From the NCBI GenBank assembly GCA_020024175.1, contig JAHHUB010000072.1, positions 1 to 8,397 of the forward strand: a stretch of DNA of 8,397 nucleotides. Reading direction: 5' to 3'. Made by a program: the position numbers and the translations under genes. The notes beneath the pieces were generated by a model, which saw nothing but the letters and a program-made list of their open reading frames with translations, was not told the origin of the DNA and searched no databases. Positions 1 through 6,518 of this stretch are shown here, piece after piece (position 1 is the stretch's first letter; the number at the start of each line of letters is the position of its first letter). This DNA is from Oscillospiraceae bacterium. GTDB taxonomy: Bacteria; Bacillota; Clostridia; Oscillospirales; Ruminococcaceae.

Positions 1-810
1 ACTACAATCAGACTGCTTGACCCACCGCTCCATGAATTTCTCCCGGATTTGGAAGAAGTATCTGTAAACCTCAATACTCTTAAAGTTACCCATGGTGATC
101 CTAAAAAAATTGAAGAAACAGAAACACTTCTTGCCAAGGTTAGATCTCTCCATGAATCCAACCCCATGATGGGACTTCGTGGATGTCGTTTGGGTGTTAA
201 ATTCCCCGAAATTTACAATATGCAGGTAAGAGCCATTCTCAATGCTACTGCAAGACTTATGAAAGAGGGACTTCATCCAATGCCTGAAATAGAAATACCT
301 CTTGTTATGGATATTTCCGAACTTTCATATCTAAAGAAAAATGCTTTGGCTGTAGCTGAAAATGTGCGCCATGAAACCGGTATTGATGTACCATGTGTAA
401 TAGGTTCCATGCTTGAACTTCCAAGAGCTTGTCTGCTTGCTGATGAAATTGCTGAAGAAGCTGAATTCTTCACATTTGGTACCAATGACCTTACACAAAC
501 AACTTTTGGTTTCAGCCGTGATGATGCAGAAGGTACATTCCTGGCTCATTACACCAATGAAAAACTTCTTTCTGACAACCCATTTGCAGTTGTAGACAGA
601 AAAGCAGTTGGTAAATTGGTTGAAATAGCTGTTAAAGGTGCTAAATCCAAAAAAGAAATCAGTATGGGTGTATGTGGTGAACATGGAGGCAACCCTGAAT
701 CTATCGAATTTTTTGACAGCATAGGTGTTGACTTTGTAAGCTGTTCCACATTCAGAGTACCTATTGCAAGATTGGCTGCTGCCCAAGCTTATGTTAAAAA
801 CAAAAAATAA
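1..810 (+). CDS. ppdK: Pyruvate, phosphate dikinase, C-terminal part (5' end outside window)
   Basis: This enzyme interconverts pyruvate + ATP + phosphate and PEP + AMP + diphosphate in the cytoplasm; in anaerobic clostridia it links glycolysis and gluconeogenesis. The reading frame is open from base 1, so the 269 visible residues are the end of a protein that is normally about 870-900 aa. They form the PEP/pyruvate-binding TIM barrel. In order one sees the TIRLLDPPLHEFLP motif at the very start (its Arg binds substrate in the family), NPMMGLRGCRL with the second conserved Arg, GSMLELPRA with the metal-binding Glu, FGTNDLTQTTFGFSRDD with the metal-ligand Asp, and GVCGEHGG with the catalytic Cys (codon 673-675). 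The catalytic Cys lies 44 residues from the C-terminus, as in characterised PPDKs. The N-terminal ATP-grasp and phosphohistidine domains lie to the left, outside the window. No catalytic position is missing and the frame is intact, so this part looks functional. PEP synthase and PTS enzyme I are relatives but lack this motif set. Confidence 0.96.
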   Translation, partial: TTIRLLDPPLHEFLPDLEEVSVNLNTLKVTHGDPKKIEETETLLAKVRSLHESNPMMGLRGCRLGVKFPEIYNMQVRAILNATARLMKEGLHPMPEIEIPLVMDISELSYLKKNALAVAENVRHETGIDVPCVIGSMLELPRACLLADEIAEEAEFFTFGTNDLTQTTFGFSRDDAEGTFLAHYTNEKLLSDNPFAVVDRKAVGKLVEIAVKGAKSKKEISMGVCGEHGGNPESIEFFDSIGVDFVSCSTFRVPIARLAAAQAYVKNKK

Positions 811-830
811 CTGATATTTTATGTTAATAT

Positions 831-873
831 AAAAAATACTGCTGACTAAAATTTAAGTCAGCAGTATTTTTTT
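831..873 (+). terminator. Intrinsic terminator between ppdK and yunB, probably bidirectional
   Basis: A perfect 17-bp stem pairs 831-847 with 856-872 around an 8-base loop (848-855). The central paired part is TACTGCTGACT. The right arm ends in a run of seven T, and the left arm starts with six A. A hairpin therefore forms on either strand and is followed by U residues in both transcripts. It lies 20 bases after the ppdK stop and about 85 bases beyond the yunB stop on the other strand, so it can serve both convergent genes. Confidence 0.92.
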
Positions 874-957
874 GAGATATTGTAAATTTCAGTTATAGAT
901 ATAGAATAAAAACTTTTATTTACATATTTAACCAGACAGTTATTCTGATTAGTTAAC

Positions 958-1650
958 CTATTGACGATCTGCTCCATAATCGAAAATTTTACCTGTTACA
1001 TCCTGATCATCCAAAACCTGGGTAAATGCATCGGGTACAGTTCCTACAATTACAGTTTCGGCAAGGCATACATTTGATGTAATGTCAGTAGTGGTACTGT
1101 ACCCCGGTATAATAGCAGTAATGGTCATTTTAAGATTAAGCATAATTTGATGCCGAGTTTGGTTTATACCAGCAGAATCAAATTTATTTATCAGTGAAGT
1201 TTCAACATAGCCTGTGGGAATAATTTTAAAAAGCACTTTATGACCACGGCCTGATAAAAACTGCACCCCTGTTAATGTACCTATAGGTATGCGGATTTCC
1301 TGATTGTTTATTTCTTTTAAGCTGTTTATTACAGAGTTTACCACACGGCTTCTGAGTTTGTTTAAAGTGATTATATCAGTTTGTAAGGATGAAACCTGAC
1401 CGTTATCATCATAAGCTATATTTACAATATTGCTGTAAACAATATTTTCTTTTCCCAATTCCTCATAAATAGCATCATTTACAATTTTGTTTGAATAAAC
1501 TTTAGCCTGATATGCAGACATTGTTTTTATGATAGGCCTTATTTTATAATCCACAGCCCCTATTATAATAATCAATATTAAAATATAAATGATAACATAT
1601 AAAAAATTCTTTTTTATCACTCTTTTTGATCTTTTTTTCATATATGTCAA
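958..1650 (-). CDS. yunB: Sporulation protein YunB
   Basis: This 230-residue protein has the layout of the YunB family of spore formers (about 250 aa in Bacillus subtilis). A short Lys/Arg-rich cytoplasmic start is followed by one membrane segment (about residues 15-36) and an extracytoplasmic domain. Family-typical stretches are IPIGTLTG (121-128), LSGRGHK (132-138), SAGINQTRHQI (159-169) and LAETVIVGTVP (196-206). The molecular role of YunB is not established. In B. subtilis it is a mother-cell, SigE-dependent sporulation protein, and I infer the same setting here. The start is taken as TTG at 1650 because AGGAAGAAG lies 7 bases upstream; the ATG three codons later would leave a 16-base gap. 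The gene stands alone, convergent to ppdK and divergent from the chemoreceptor gene. The stop is TAG. Identification is strong; function remains only 'sporulation'. Confidence 0.92.
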   Translation of the reverse strand: MTYMKKRSKRVIKKNFLYVIIYILILIIIIGAVDYKIRPIIKTMSAYQAKVYSNKIVNDAIYEELGKENIVYSNIVNIAYDDNGQVSSLQTDIITLNKLRSRVVNSVINSLKEINNQEIRIPIGTLTGVQFLSGRGHKVLFKIIPTGYVETSLINKFDSAGINQTRHQIMLNLKMTITAIIPGYSTTTDITSNVCLAETVIVGTVPDAFTQVLDDQDVTGKIFDYGADRQ

Positions 1651-1657
1651 AATATCA

Positions 1658-1666
1658 CTTCTTCCT
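1658..1666 (-). promoter_or_regulatory. Ribosome binding site deciding the yunB TTG start
   Basis: On the minus strand the sequence reads AGGAAGAAG, then 7 bases, then TTG (1650-1648). The next in-frame ATG (1641-1639) is 16 bases from the site, which is too far for efficient initiation. This favours the TTG start and a protein beginning MTYMKKRSKR. Confidence 0.7.
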
Positions 1667-1708
1667 ACAAAAAAATTTGAATTATTTTAACTTTTAGTTC
1701 AAATACTG

Positions 1709-1737
1709 TTGATTTTATTGAAATTTTTTGGTATGAT
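1709..1737 (+). promoter_or_regulatory. Vegetative-type promoter of the chemoreceptor gene
   Basis: TTGATT (1709-1714) and TATGAT (1732-1737) are separated by an ideal 17 bases and match the SigA -35/-10 consensus at 4 and 5 of 6 positions. Transcription would begin near 1744, giving an untranslated leader of about 83 bases that ends in a GGGAG Shine-Dalgarno (1815-1819), 8 bases before the ATG at 1828. I found no flagellar SigD-type promoter (TAAA, then GCCGATAA) in this gap. The background is very AT-rich, so this is a prediction. Confidence 0.6.
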
Positions 1738-1827
1738 TAATTACAAGATATATGGTAAATAAATGTATATTTATTTTCATTTTTATCTATTATCAACTAA
1801 ATATCATAAAAAAAGGGAGAAAGAGCA

Positions 1828-4260
1828 ATGAAAGGAAACAAAACAGAATATAAAAACAAAAATGTATCTACAAAACTTTCAATCATATCTGGTATTGCTA
1901 TTGCGATTGTGTTTACAATTTTAATTTTTGTTACAGTATTTATGTCAGCAAGCGCTTTTACCGGTGCAACAAACAGAGAGTTTAGCAACCTTACAAAAAC
2001 ATATGTACAGGAAGTTAAGCAAATTATAACTGTATGTGACACGATTAAGGGAAATATACAGGGAATTATTGATTACAAGGATAATAACTCAGGCAACGCA
2101 ACTTCCAATTTTTCAGGAGCAAAATATATAAGCAAAATGCATAAAAACAAAGAAATCACCCAAATGGAAGCTGAAACTGAAATAGCTATTCTGAATAATC
2201 TTTGGGGTATTGTTGGAAATGATGAAAATTTTATGGGTGCAGCTCTTATTATGGAAGAAAATACATTCAGCAAAAATATAAAAAATTATGATTTATATGT
2301 ATCACAACAAGATTCTGCAAAACATGAAGCTCAGATAATTGACCATAATGTATTTGCAGAAAAAGAATATTATAAACAGTGCAGAGAAACAGGAATGAAT
2401 TATATTACAGATATTTATACAGATCAAATAAGCGGTAATCCATGTTTCACTGTTGCCTATCCGATTTTCAGCAAAGGACAATTTTGCGGTGTAGTTTGTT
2501 TGGACATTGTTCCATCTTTGTTTGACAGCCTTAACAAAGAGGATCCAAAATTTAAAACAATGAAAACTGCTATTTTTAACCAAGATGGCGTTTTTATGTT
2601 TGAAAATGAAAACAACGGAAAAAATATAGGAAAAACTTTATATGATATTGCAAAACAAAAAGATAGTGAAAAAATACAAAATGGATTTAAAGACAAAAAA
2701 GCCTTTAAATGTACTACCGGATCCGGAAATAATAAAAGAAACAGATTTTTTGTTCCTATCCCAATCAATGAAAAAAATGTGTGGTGGATTCAAACCTCAG
2801 TTACAACAAAGGATTTCAGCAAACTTATAAATGGTATAATAACTACAACTATTATTTTGTCATTAGTTTCACTTTTTATACTTATTTTCCTTATTTCTTC
2901 AGCAGTTAAAAGAATGCTGAAACCTCTAAGCAATGCAACAAATGCCATTGATCAAATCAATAAAGGTGATTTAAATATCAACATTGAAGTAAAATCCAAA
3001 GATGAATTCGGTGTTATGGCAGAAGGCTTTAATTACATGTCTTCAGGACTTAAAGATATTATTTATGATATTAATAATATTACGCAAAAACTTTCAGAAG
3101 GTGACTTTACAGTTAAATCTTCATGTCCGGAAAAATATGTGGGAGATTTCAGTCAAATCATTGTATCTATGCGCGGAATAATAGATTATTTCTCCCAAAC
3201 TCTCACCGATATTGGAATTGCTTCAGAACAAGTTAAAACCGGATCTGACCAAGTTTCTGCAGGTGCTCAGGCACTTTCTCAAGGTGCAACAGAGCAAGCC
3301 TCTTCCATTGAAGAACTCTCTGCTACTATGCAGGAAATTACAGATAAGATTGTTCACAATGCTCAAAAAGCAGGAGAAGCAAATGAACTTACTGAAAAAG
3401 CCGGTGAGATAGTTTCATTAAGCAATCAAAAGATGAATGAACTTACCAATGCAATGAATGAAATTACAGAAAAATCTAATGAAATCGGAAAAATTGTTAA
3501 AACAATTAACAATATTGCATTTCAAACCAATATTCTTGCTCTCAATGCTGCTGTTGAAGCTGCCAGAGCAGGTGAAGCTGGTAAGGGATTTGCAGTTGTT
3601 GCTGATGAAGTTAGAAACCTTGCTCAAAAGAGTGATGAAGCATCTAAAAATACCACTGTTCTCATTGAAGATACAGTTAATGCAATCAAAAACGGTGCTG
3701 CCATTACCAACGATACAGCAACTTATCTTAAAGAAGTTGCAGATGAGGTATCCGATGTATCTGACATTGTAAACCTTATTGCCAATGCCTCTAAGGAACA
3801 ATCCGAAGCTGCTGAACAAATCACAGTTGGTGTTGACCAAATTTCCGCAGTTGTTCAAACTAACTCTGCTACCGCAGAAGAAAGTGCTGCTGCTGCTCAG
3901 GAACTTACATCACAAGCTCTTATGATGAATTCACTGCTTACTCGTTTCAAACTCCGTGAAGAAAAAAATTCAAATAAACCATCGGATAACAAAAATAAAT
4001 CAGTAAACTATGATAATAATACATCATCTTTTACAAACGACAGTTCATCCTATAATTCTTCTCATTATGCAGCAGACAGTTCTGTTGACGATTCATACAG
4101 TTTTCTGACACCGGATATTCAAACTTCAGTAAATAATGAAGATCTTGCTGAACATAATGAAAAATCCAAGTCTAATGCTGAAAATACAGAAGGAGCTTCT
4201 GATATAGGAAGAGAACTTAACTACTACAACACTGTTAATGATAATGATACAAAATATTAA
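1828..4260 (+). CDS. Methyl-accepting chemotaxis protein with dCache sensor
   Basis: This 810-residue transmembrane chemoreceptor would sense a ligand outside the cell and control CheA through CheW inside. The first membrane segment is about residues 17-41. A large extracellular double-Cache-like sensor spans about 45-330, with a clear Cache core at 180-227 (EYYKQC...YITDIYTDQ...GVVCLDI). The second membrane segment is about 336-360. A HAMP domain follows (about 361-415, with NKGDLNINIEVKSKDEFGVMAEGF), then a second HAMP-like repeat (about 420-452, LSEGDFTV...YVGDF). The cytoplasmic coiled coil runs to about 709 and has the invariant hairpin tip at about 565-599 (FQTNILALNAAVEAARAGEAGKGFAVVADEVRNLA region). 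Consensus methylation pairs are visible at E495/E496 (ASSIEELSAT) and E684/E685 (SATAEESAAA). The last 100 residues are a polar Asn/Ser/Asp tail of unknown role with no NWETF-like CheR tether. No other chemotaxis gene is adjacent. The ligand cannot be told; the amino-acid Cache motif R-x-W-Y is not evident (EKEYY is found there). Confidence 0.96.
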   Translation: MKGNKTEYKNKNVSTKLSIISGIAIAIVFTILIFVTVFMSASAFTGATNREFSNLTKTYVQEVKQIITVCDTIKGNIQGIIDYKDNNSGNATSNFSGAKYISKMHKNKEITQMEAETEIAILNNLWGIVGNDENFMGAALIMEENTFSKNIKNYDLYVSQQDSAKHEAQIIDHNVFAEKEYYKQCRETGMNYITDIYTDQISGNPCFTVAYPIFSKGQFCGVVCLDIVPSLFDSLNKEDPKFKTMKTAIFNQDGVFMFENENNGKNIGKTLYDIAKQKDSEKIQNGFKDKKAFKCTTGSGNNKRNRFFVPIPINEKNVWWIQTSVTTKDFSKLINGIITTTIILSLVSLFILIFLISSAVKRMLKPLSNATNAIDQINKGDLNINIEVKSKDEFGVMAEGFNYMSSGLKDIIYDINNITQKLSEGDFTVKSSCPEKYVGDFSQIIVSMRGIIDYFSQTLTDIGIASEQVKTGSDQVSAGAQALSQGATEQASSIEELSATMQEITDKIVHNAQKAGEANELTEKAGEIVSLSNQKMNELTNAMNEITEKSNEIGKIVKTINNIAFQTNILALNAAVEAARAGEAGKGFAVVADEVRNLAQKSDEASKNTTVLIEDTVNAIKNGAAITNDTATYLKEVADEVSDVSDIVNLIANASKEQSEAAEQITVGVDQISAVVQTNSATAEESAAAAQELTSQALMMNSLLTRFKLREEKNSNKPSDNKNKSVNYDNNTSSFTNDSSSYNSSHYAADSSVDDSYSFLTPDIQTSVNNEDLAEHNEKSKSNAENTEGASDIGRELNYYNTVNDNDTKY

Positions 4261-4271
4261 TCAGACACTTT

Positions 4272-4306
4272 TTAAGCACCGTAATTTTGCGGTGCTTAAT
4301 TTTTTA
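4272..4306 (+). terminator. Terminator of the chemoreceptor gene, overlapping the flippase stop
   Basis: A perfect 10-bp stem (TTAAGCACCG at 4272-4281 with its complement at 4290-4299) around an 8-base loop is followed by six T (4300-4305). It begins 11 bases after the chemoreceptor stop codon. The right arm contains the stop codon of the convergent flippase gene (4296-4298). On the minus strand the hairpin is followed by AAAGTG rather than a U tract, so it should act mainly on + transcripts. Confidence 0.9.
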
Positions 4307-5783
4307 CTCCCGTATTTTTAAAGCAGCCTGTTTTGATACAAAGCAAAATATATACTGCCATAACAGATATTATGGAAAATACCAGCACACCTAATCCACA
4401 GGTTTTAAAAGGTATAATAATTTTTGAGATATAACCACAAAATGTTATTATTAAAATAGGTTTAATAAGCCAATTTTTAATATCGATATAGACATCAGCA
4501 ATTTGGGATAAACGACAGTAACTCATAACAAAATTTAAAATATTTCCAAAGAAAATTACAAATACATATCCTGTTACAGCAGTATGAGGAAGTAAAATGA
4601 AAAGTAAAATTACTCTAACTGCGGATTCTATAACATTAATTTTAAGTGAGTATATTTGTTCATTCATACCTTTTAATGTGCTGTCCACTACATCATCAAG
4701 AAACATAAATGTAGTGAGGGGTGCTAAAATTTTTATGTATTTTCCGGCAGAATAATCACCATAAATCGCCCTGCCTAATTCTTCACCATAAAAAATATAT
4801 ATTCCAGTAAGTGCTACAGAAAAAATTATAGTAACAGAAGATGATTTAATCACAGCACGGCTTATTTTTCCCTTGTCCCCTGTTTCATAGGCTTTGGATA
4901 TTTCGGGAATAAGCAATGCTAAAAATGATGACATAAGTGTTGCTGGAAAAACTATAACAGGTATTGCCATTCCTTTGATAATTCCATAATTGGCCATAGC
5001 TTCTGTTTCGGAAAGTCCATATTTTATAAATCCCCATGGTATCAGCATATTTTGCAGCATATTTAAAAAGCTTCTCAAAGCTGCTCCGGCACATATGGGC
5101 ATGGAAATAGAAAATACATCTTTAAATGGTGTATGAGAAGGGTTTTTCTCAGTTTTATCATAAAAACAAAAGAAAATTAAACTCAGTAAAAGAGAGAGAA
5201 TTTCTGTAATCAAAGAAGAAAATGTAATAGCTGTACATTTACCTGTAAATGAATATGACATCATATTTATAAACTTATAGGCAAAAAAAACATTTACAAG
5301 CCTGGAAAATAAAGTTATTGTGCCTATTGTTTTTATTTTTCCAACAGTGATAAAATAAGCATCTATACAAACTGATAAAGCCATAGGCGGCAATGCTAAT
5401 GCTAAAATCTGCAGCGGCAAAATCATATAAGAGCTTTTTATACGATTTAAACAGATATATTCTGCAAATGTACAAAGCAATACACTGATAAATCCTGAAG
5501 TTATTAAAGCCGCCAACATAGTTTTTTTTACGGCATTTCTGGCTGATTTTACTCCTTTAAGTTCTATATTTTTACTGGTTAATCTGGTAACAGCAATGGA
5601 ATATCCACCCATTGCCAAAGTCATCGCCAAACAATATATACTCATCATCAACTGAAAAAGTCCTATACCCTGACTACCCAATATTTTGGAATACCATATT
5701 TCCAAATACAGTTGTATAAGCTGAGCTATCATATTTATAACTGTCAGCAAAAATCCGTTTTTTATAAATGAATTTTTTCTCAA
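4296..5783 (-). CDS. SpoVB/MurJ-like oligosaccharide flippase (MOP superfamily)
   Basis: This 495-residue protein is almost wholly hydrophobic, with roughly 12-14 predicted membrane segments, and belongs to the polysaccharide-transporter branch of the MOP superfamily that includes SpoVB and MurJ. Such proteins move lipid-linked sugar precursors across the membrane; SpoVB acts in spore cortex synthesis. Supporting features are the N-terminal GxxGIGLFQLMMS segment (about 36-48), the PATLMSSFLALLIPEISKA stretch (about 280-298) and DSTLKGMNEQ (about 367-376) before the C-terminal segments. The substrate is not visible. Assignment as a true SpoVB rather than a paralogue is inference, strengthened a little by a sporulation-type promoter candidate upstream and by yunB 2.6 kb away. 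The start is TTG at 5783: an in-frame TAA lies just upstream and the next ATG would remove the first 17 residues. Its Shine-Dalgarno is poor (GGTGG, 4 bases away). The stop codon lies within the neighbouring terminator hairpin. Confidence 0.85.
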   Translation of the reverse strand: MRKNSFIKNGFLLTVINMIAQLIQLYLEIWYSKILGSQGIGLFQLMMSIYCLAMTLAMGGYSIAVTRLTSKNIELKGVKSARNAVKKTMLAALITSGFISVLLCTFAEYICLNRIKSSYMILPLQILALALPPMALSVCIDAYFITVGKIKTIGTITLFSRLVNVFFAYKFINMMSYSFTGKCTAITFSSLITEILSLLLSLIFFCFYDKTEKNPSHTPFKDVFSISMPICAGAALRSFLNMLQNMLIPWGFIKYGLSETEAMANYGIIKGMAIPVIVFPATLMSSFLALLIPEISKAYETGDKGKISRAVIKSSSVTIIFSVALTGIYIFYGEELGRAIYGDYSAGKYIKILAPLTTFMFLDDVVDSTLKGMNEQIYSLKINVIESAVRVILLFILLPHTAVTGYVFVIFFGNILNFVMSYCRLSQIADVYIDIKNWLIKPILIITFCGYISKIIIPFKTCGLGVLVFSIISVMAVYILLCIKTGCFKNTGVKN

Positions 5784-5813
5784 TTTACCACCACTTTCAA
5801 TTTATCAGTAGTA

Positions 5814-5842
5814 AATTTATGATTTATTTATAAAAAATATAA
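5814..5842 (-). promoter_or_regulatory. Candidate SigE-like sporulation promoter for the flippase gene
   Basis: On the minus strand TTATATT (5842-5836) and CATAAATT (5821-5814) are separated by 14 bases. This resembles the mother-cell SigE pattern (about KMATATT, 14 bases, CATACAAT). Transcription would start near 5807, only about 24 bases from the TTG start. No comparably spaced vegetative promoter was found on this strand. The AT-rich background makes chance matches easy. Confidence 0.4.
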
Positions 5843-5880
5843 CCTTTTTTTCTTTTTTCAACATTTTTTTGTAAAAAATA

Positions 5881-5908
5881 TTGATATTTATCAAATAAGT
5901 GGTATAAT
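5881..5908 (+). promoter_or_regulatory. Vegetative promoter of nrdR
   Basis: TTGATA (5881-5886) and a perfect TATAAT (5903-5908) are 16 bases apart, close to the SigA consensus. Transcription would begin near 5915, leaving a leader of about 68 bases before the ATG at 5983. I see no palindrome like the NrdR box (ACACTATATATAGTGT type) here, so autoregulation is not indicated. Confidence 0.7.
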
Positions 5909-5969
5909 TGCTTTAACAGATGTATATTTTATATTATATTAGACAGAGAGTATTTTAAATTTATTTTAT

Positions 5970-5974
5970 GGAGG
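5970..5974 (+). promoter_or_regulatory. Ribosome binding site fixing the nrdR start
   Basis: GGAGG lies 8 bases before the ATG at 5983. Its first G is also the last base of an in-frame ATG at 5968-5970, so that earlier ATG is part of the ribosome-binding region and is not the start. The upstream codons (MEACT) would also displace the zinc-ribbon start that normally opens NrdR. Confidence 0.88.
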
Positions 5975-5982
5975 CCTGCACT

Positions 5983-6432
5983 ATGAAATGTCCCTATTGT
6001 TCATACACAGAAAGCAAAGTTTGTGACTCCAGACCTGCCGATGATGGAGAAAAAATTCGACGCCGTAGAGAATGTCTGAAATGCGGTCGCAGATTTACTA
6101 CATATGAAGTTGTGGAAAGTACACCTATTGTTGTAATTAAAAGAAACGGAATCAGAGAACCGTTTAACAGAGAAAAACTGATAAACGGAGTATTCAGAGC
6201 CTGTGAAAAACGCGCTATTTCCATAGAAAAAATCGAAAAATTGGTTGACAATGTGGAATATACCCTCCAAAGCTCACTGGAAAAAGAATTTAAATCAGTT
6301 TATATAGGCGAATTGGTGCTTTCACTTTTAAAAGATTTGGATCAGGTGGCTTACATAAGATTTGCATCGGTTTACAGAAAATTTGAAGATGTTAACTCAT
6401 TTTTAGAAGAACTCAAAAATTTAAACAAATAA
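5983..6432 (+). CDS. nrdR: Transcriptional repressor NrdR
   Basis: NrdR is the nucleotide-sensing repressor of ribonucleotide reductase genes. With the start at 5983 the protein has 149 residues, typical for the family, and opens MKCPYC. The zinc ribbon uses C3, C6, C31 and C34 (CPYC and CLKC), with a basic stretch IRRRREC and GRRFTTYE between it and the second domain. The ATP-cone, which reads ATP versus dATP, covers about residues 49-139 and begins VVIKRNGIREPFNREKL. All hallmark residues are present. The gene is monocistronic, with its own promoter, a GGAGG site and a terminator. It is divergent from the flippase gene and convergent with the ABC gene. No ribonucleotide reductase gene is in the window, so its targets lie elsewhere. 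Confidence 0.97.
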   Translation: MKCPYCSYTESKVCDSRPADDGEKIRRRRECLKCGRRFTTYEVVESTPIVVIKRNGIREPFNREKLINGVFRACEKRAISIEKIEKLVDNVEYTLQSSLEKEFKSVYIGELVLSLLKDLDQVAYIRFASVYRKFEDVNSFLEELKNLNK

Positions 6433-6472
6433 ATAAAACAGGTATGGTTTAATTTCCATACCTGTTTTATTA
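6432..6472. terminator. Bidirectional terminator between nrdR and the ABC gene
   Basis: A perfect 16-bp stem pairs 6432-6447 with 6456-6471 around an 8-base loop; the GC-containing core is ACAGGTATGG. The A-rich outer left arm and T-rich outer right arm mean that both strands give a hairpin followed by U-rich RNA. It starts at the last base of the nrdR stop codon and lies 47 bases beyond the ABC stop, so it can end both convergent transcripts. Confidence 0.88.
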
Positions 6473-6518
6473 TGTTAAAAAATTTTAATATATTGATACA
6501 AAATACAGCAAAAATAAA

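Noticed and set aside
331..786. Minus-strand open frame of 151 codons inside ppdK
   Set aside because: It lies antisense to a strongly conserved PPDK coding region, has no family resemblance I recognise and a composition typical of a shadow frame.
873..957. Possible second hairpin between the ppdK terminator and the yunB stop
   Set aside because: Only 3-4 bp stems can be drawn (for example around CAGA/TCTG), too weak to call.
1728..1754. SigE-type promoter for yunB (CATATAT and CATACCAA, minus strand)
   Set aside because: The spacing is 12 bases instead of about 14 and the -10 matches only partly, so it was not listed as a feature.
3418..3858. Minus-strand open frame of 146 codons inside the chemoreceptor
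   Set aside because: It is antisense to the most conserved part of the signalling domain; its Cys/Asn/Phe-rich composition is what the reverse of that domain gives.
5909..5982. NrdR-box operator in the nrdR leader
   Set aside because: No 16-base palindrome of the ACACTATATATAGTGT type is present; the AT-rich stretch does not form a matching symmetric site.
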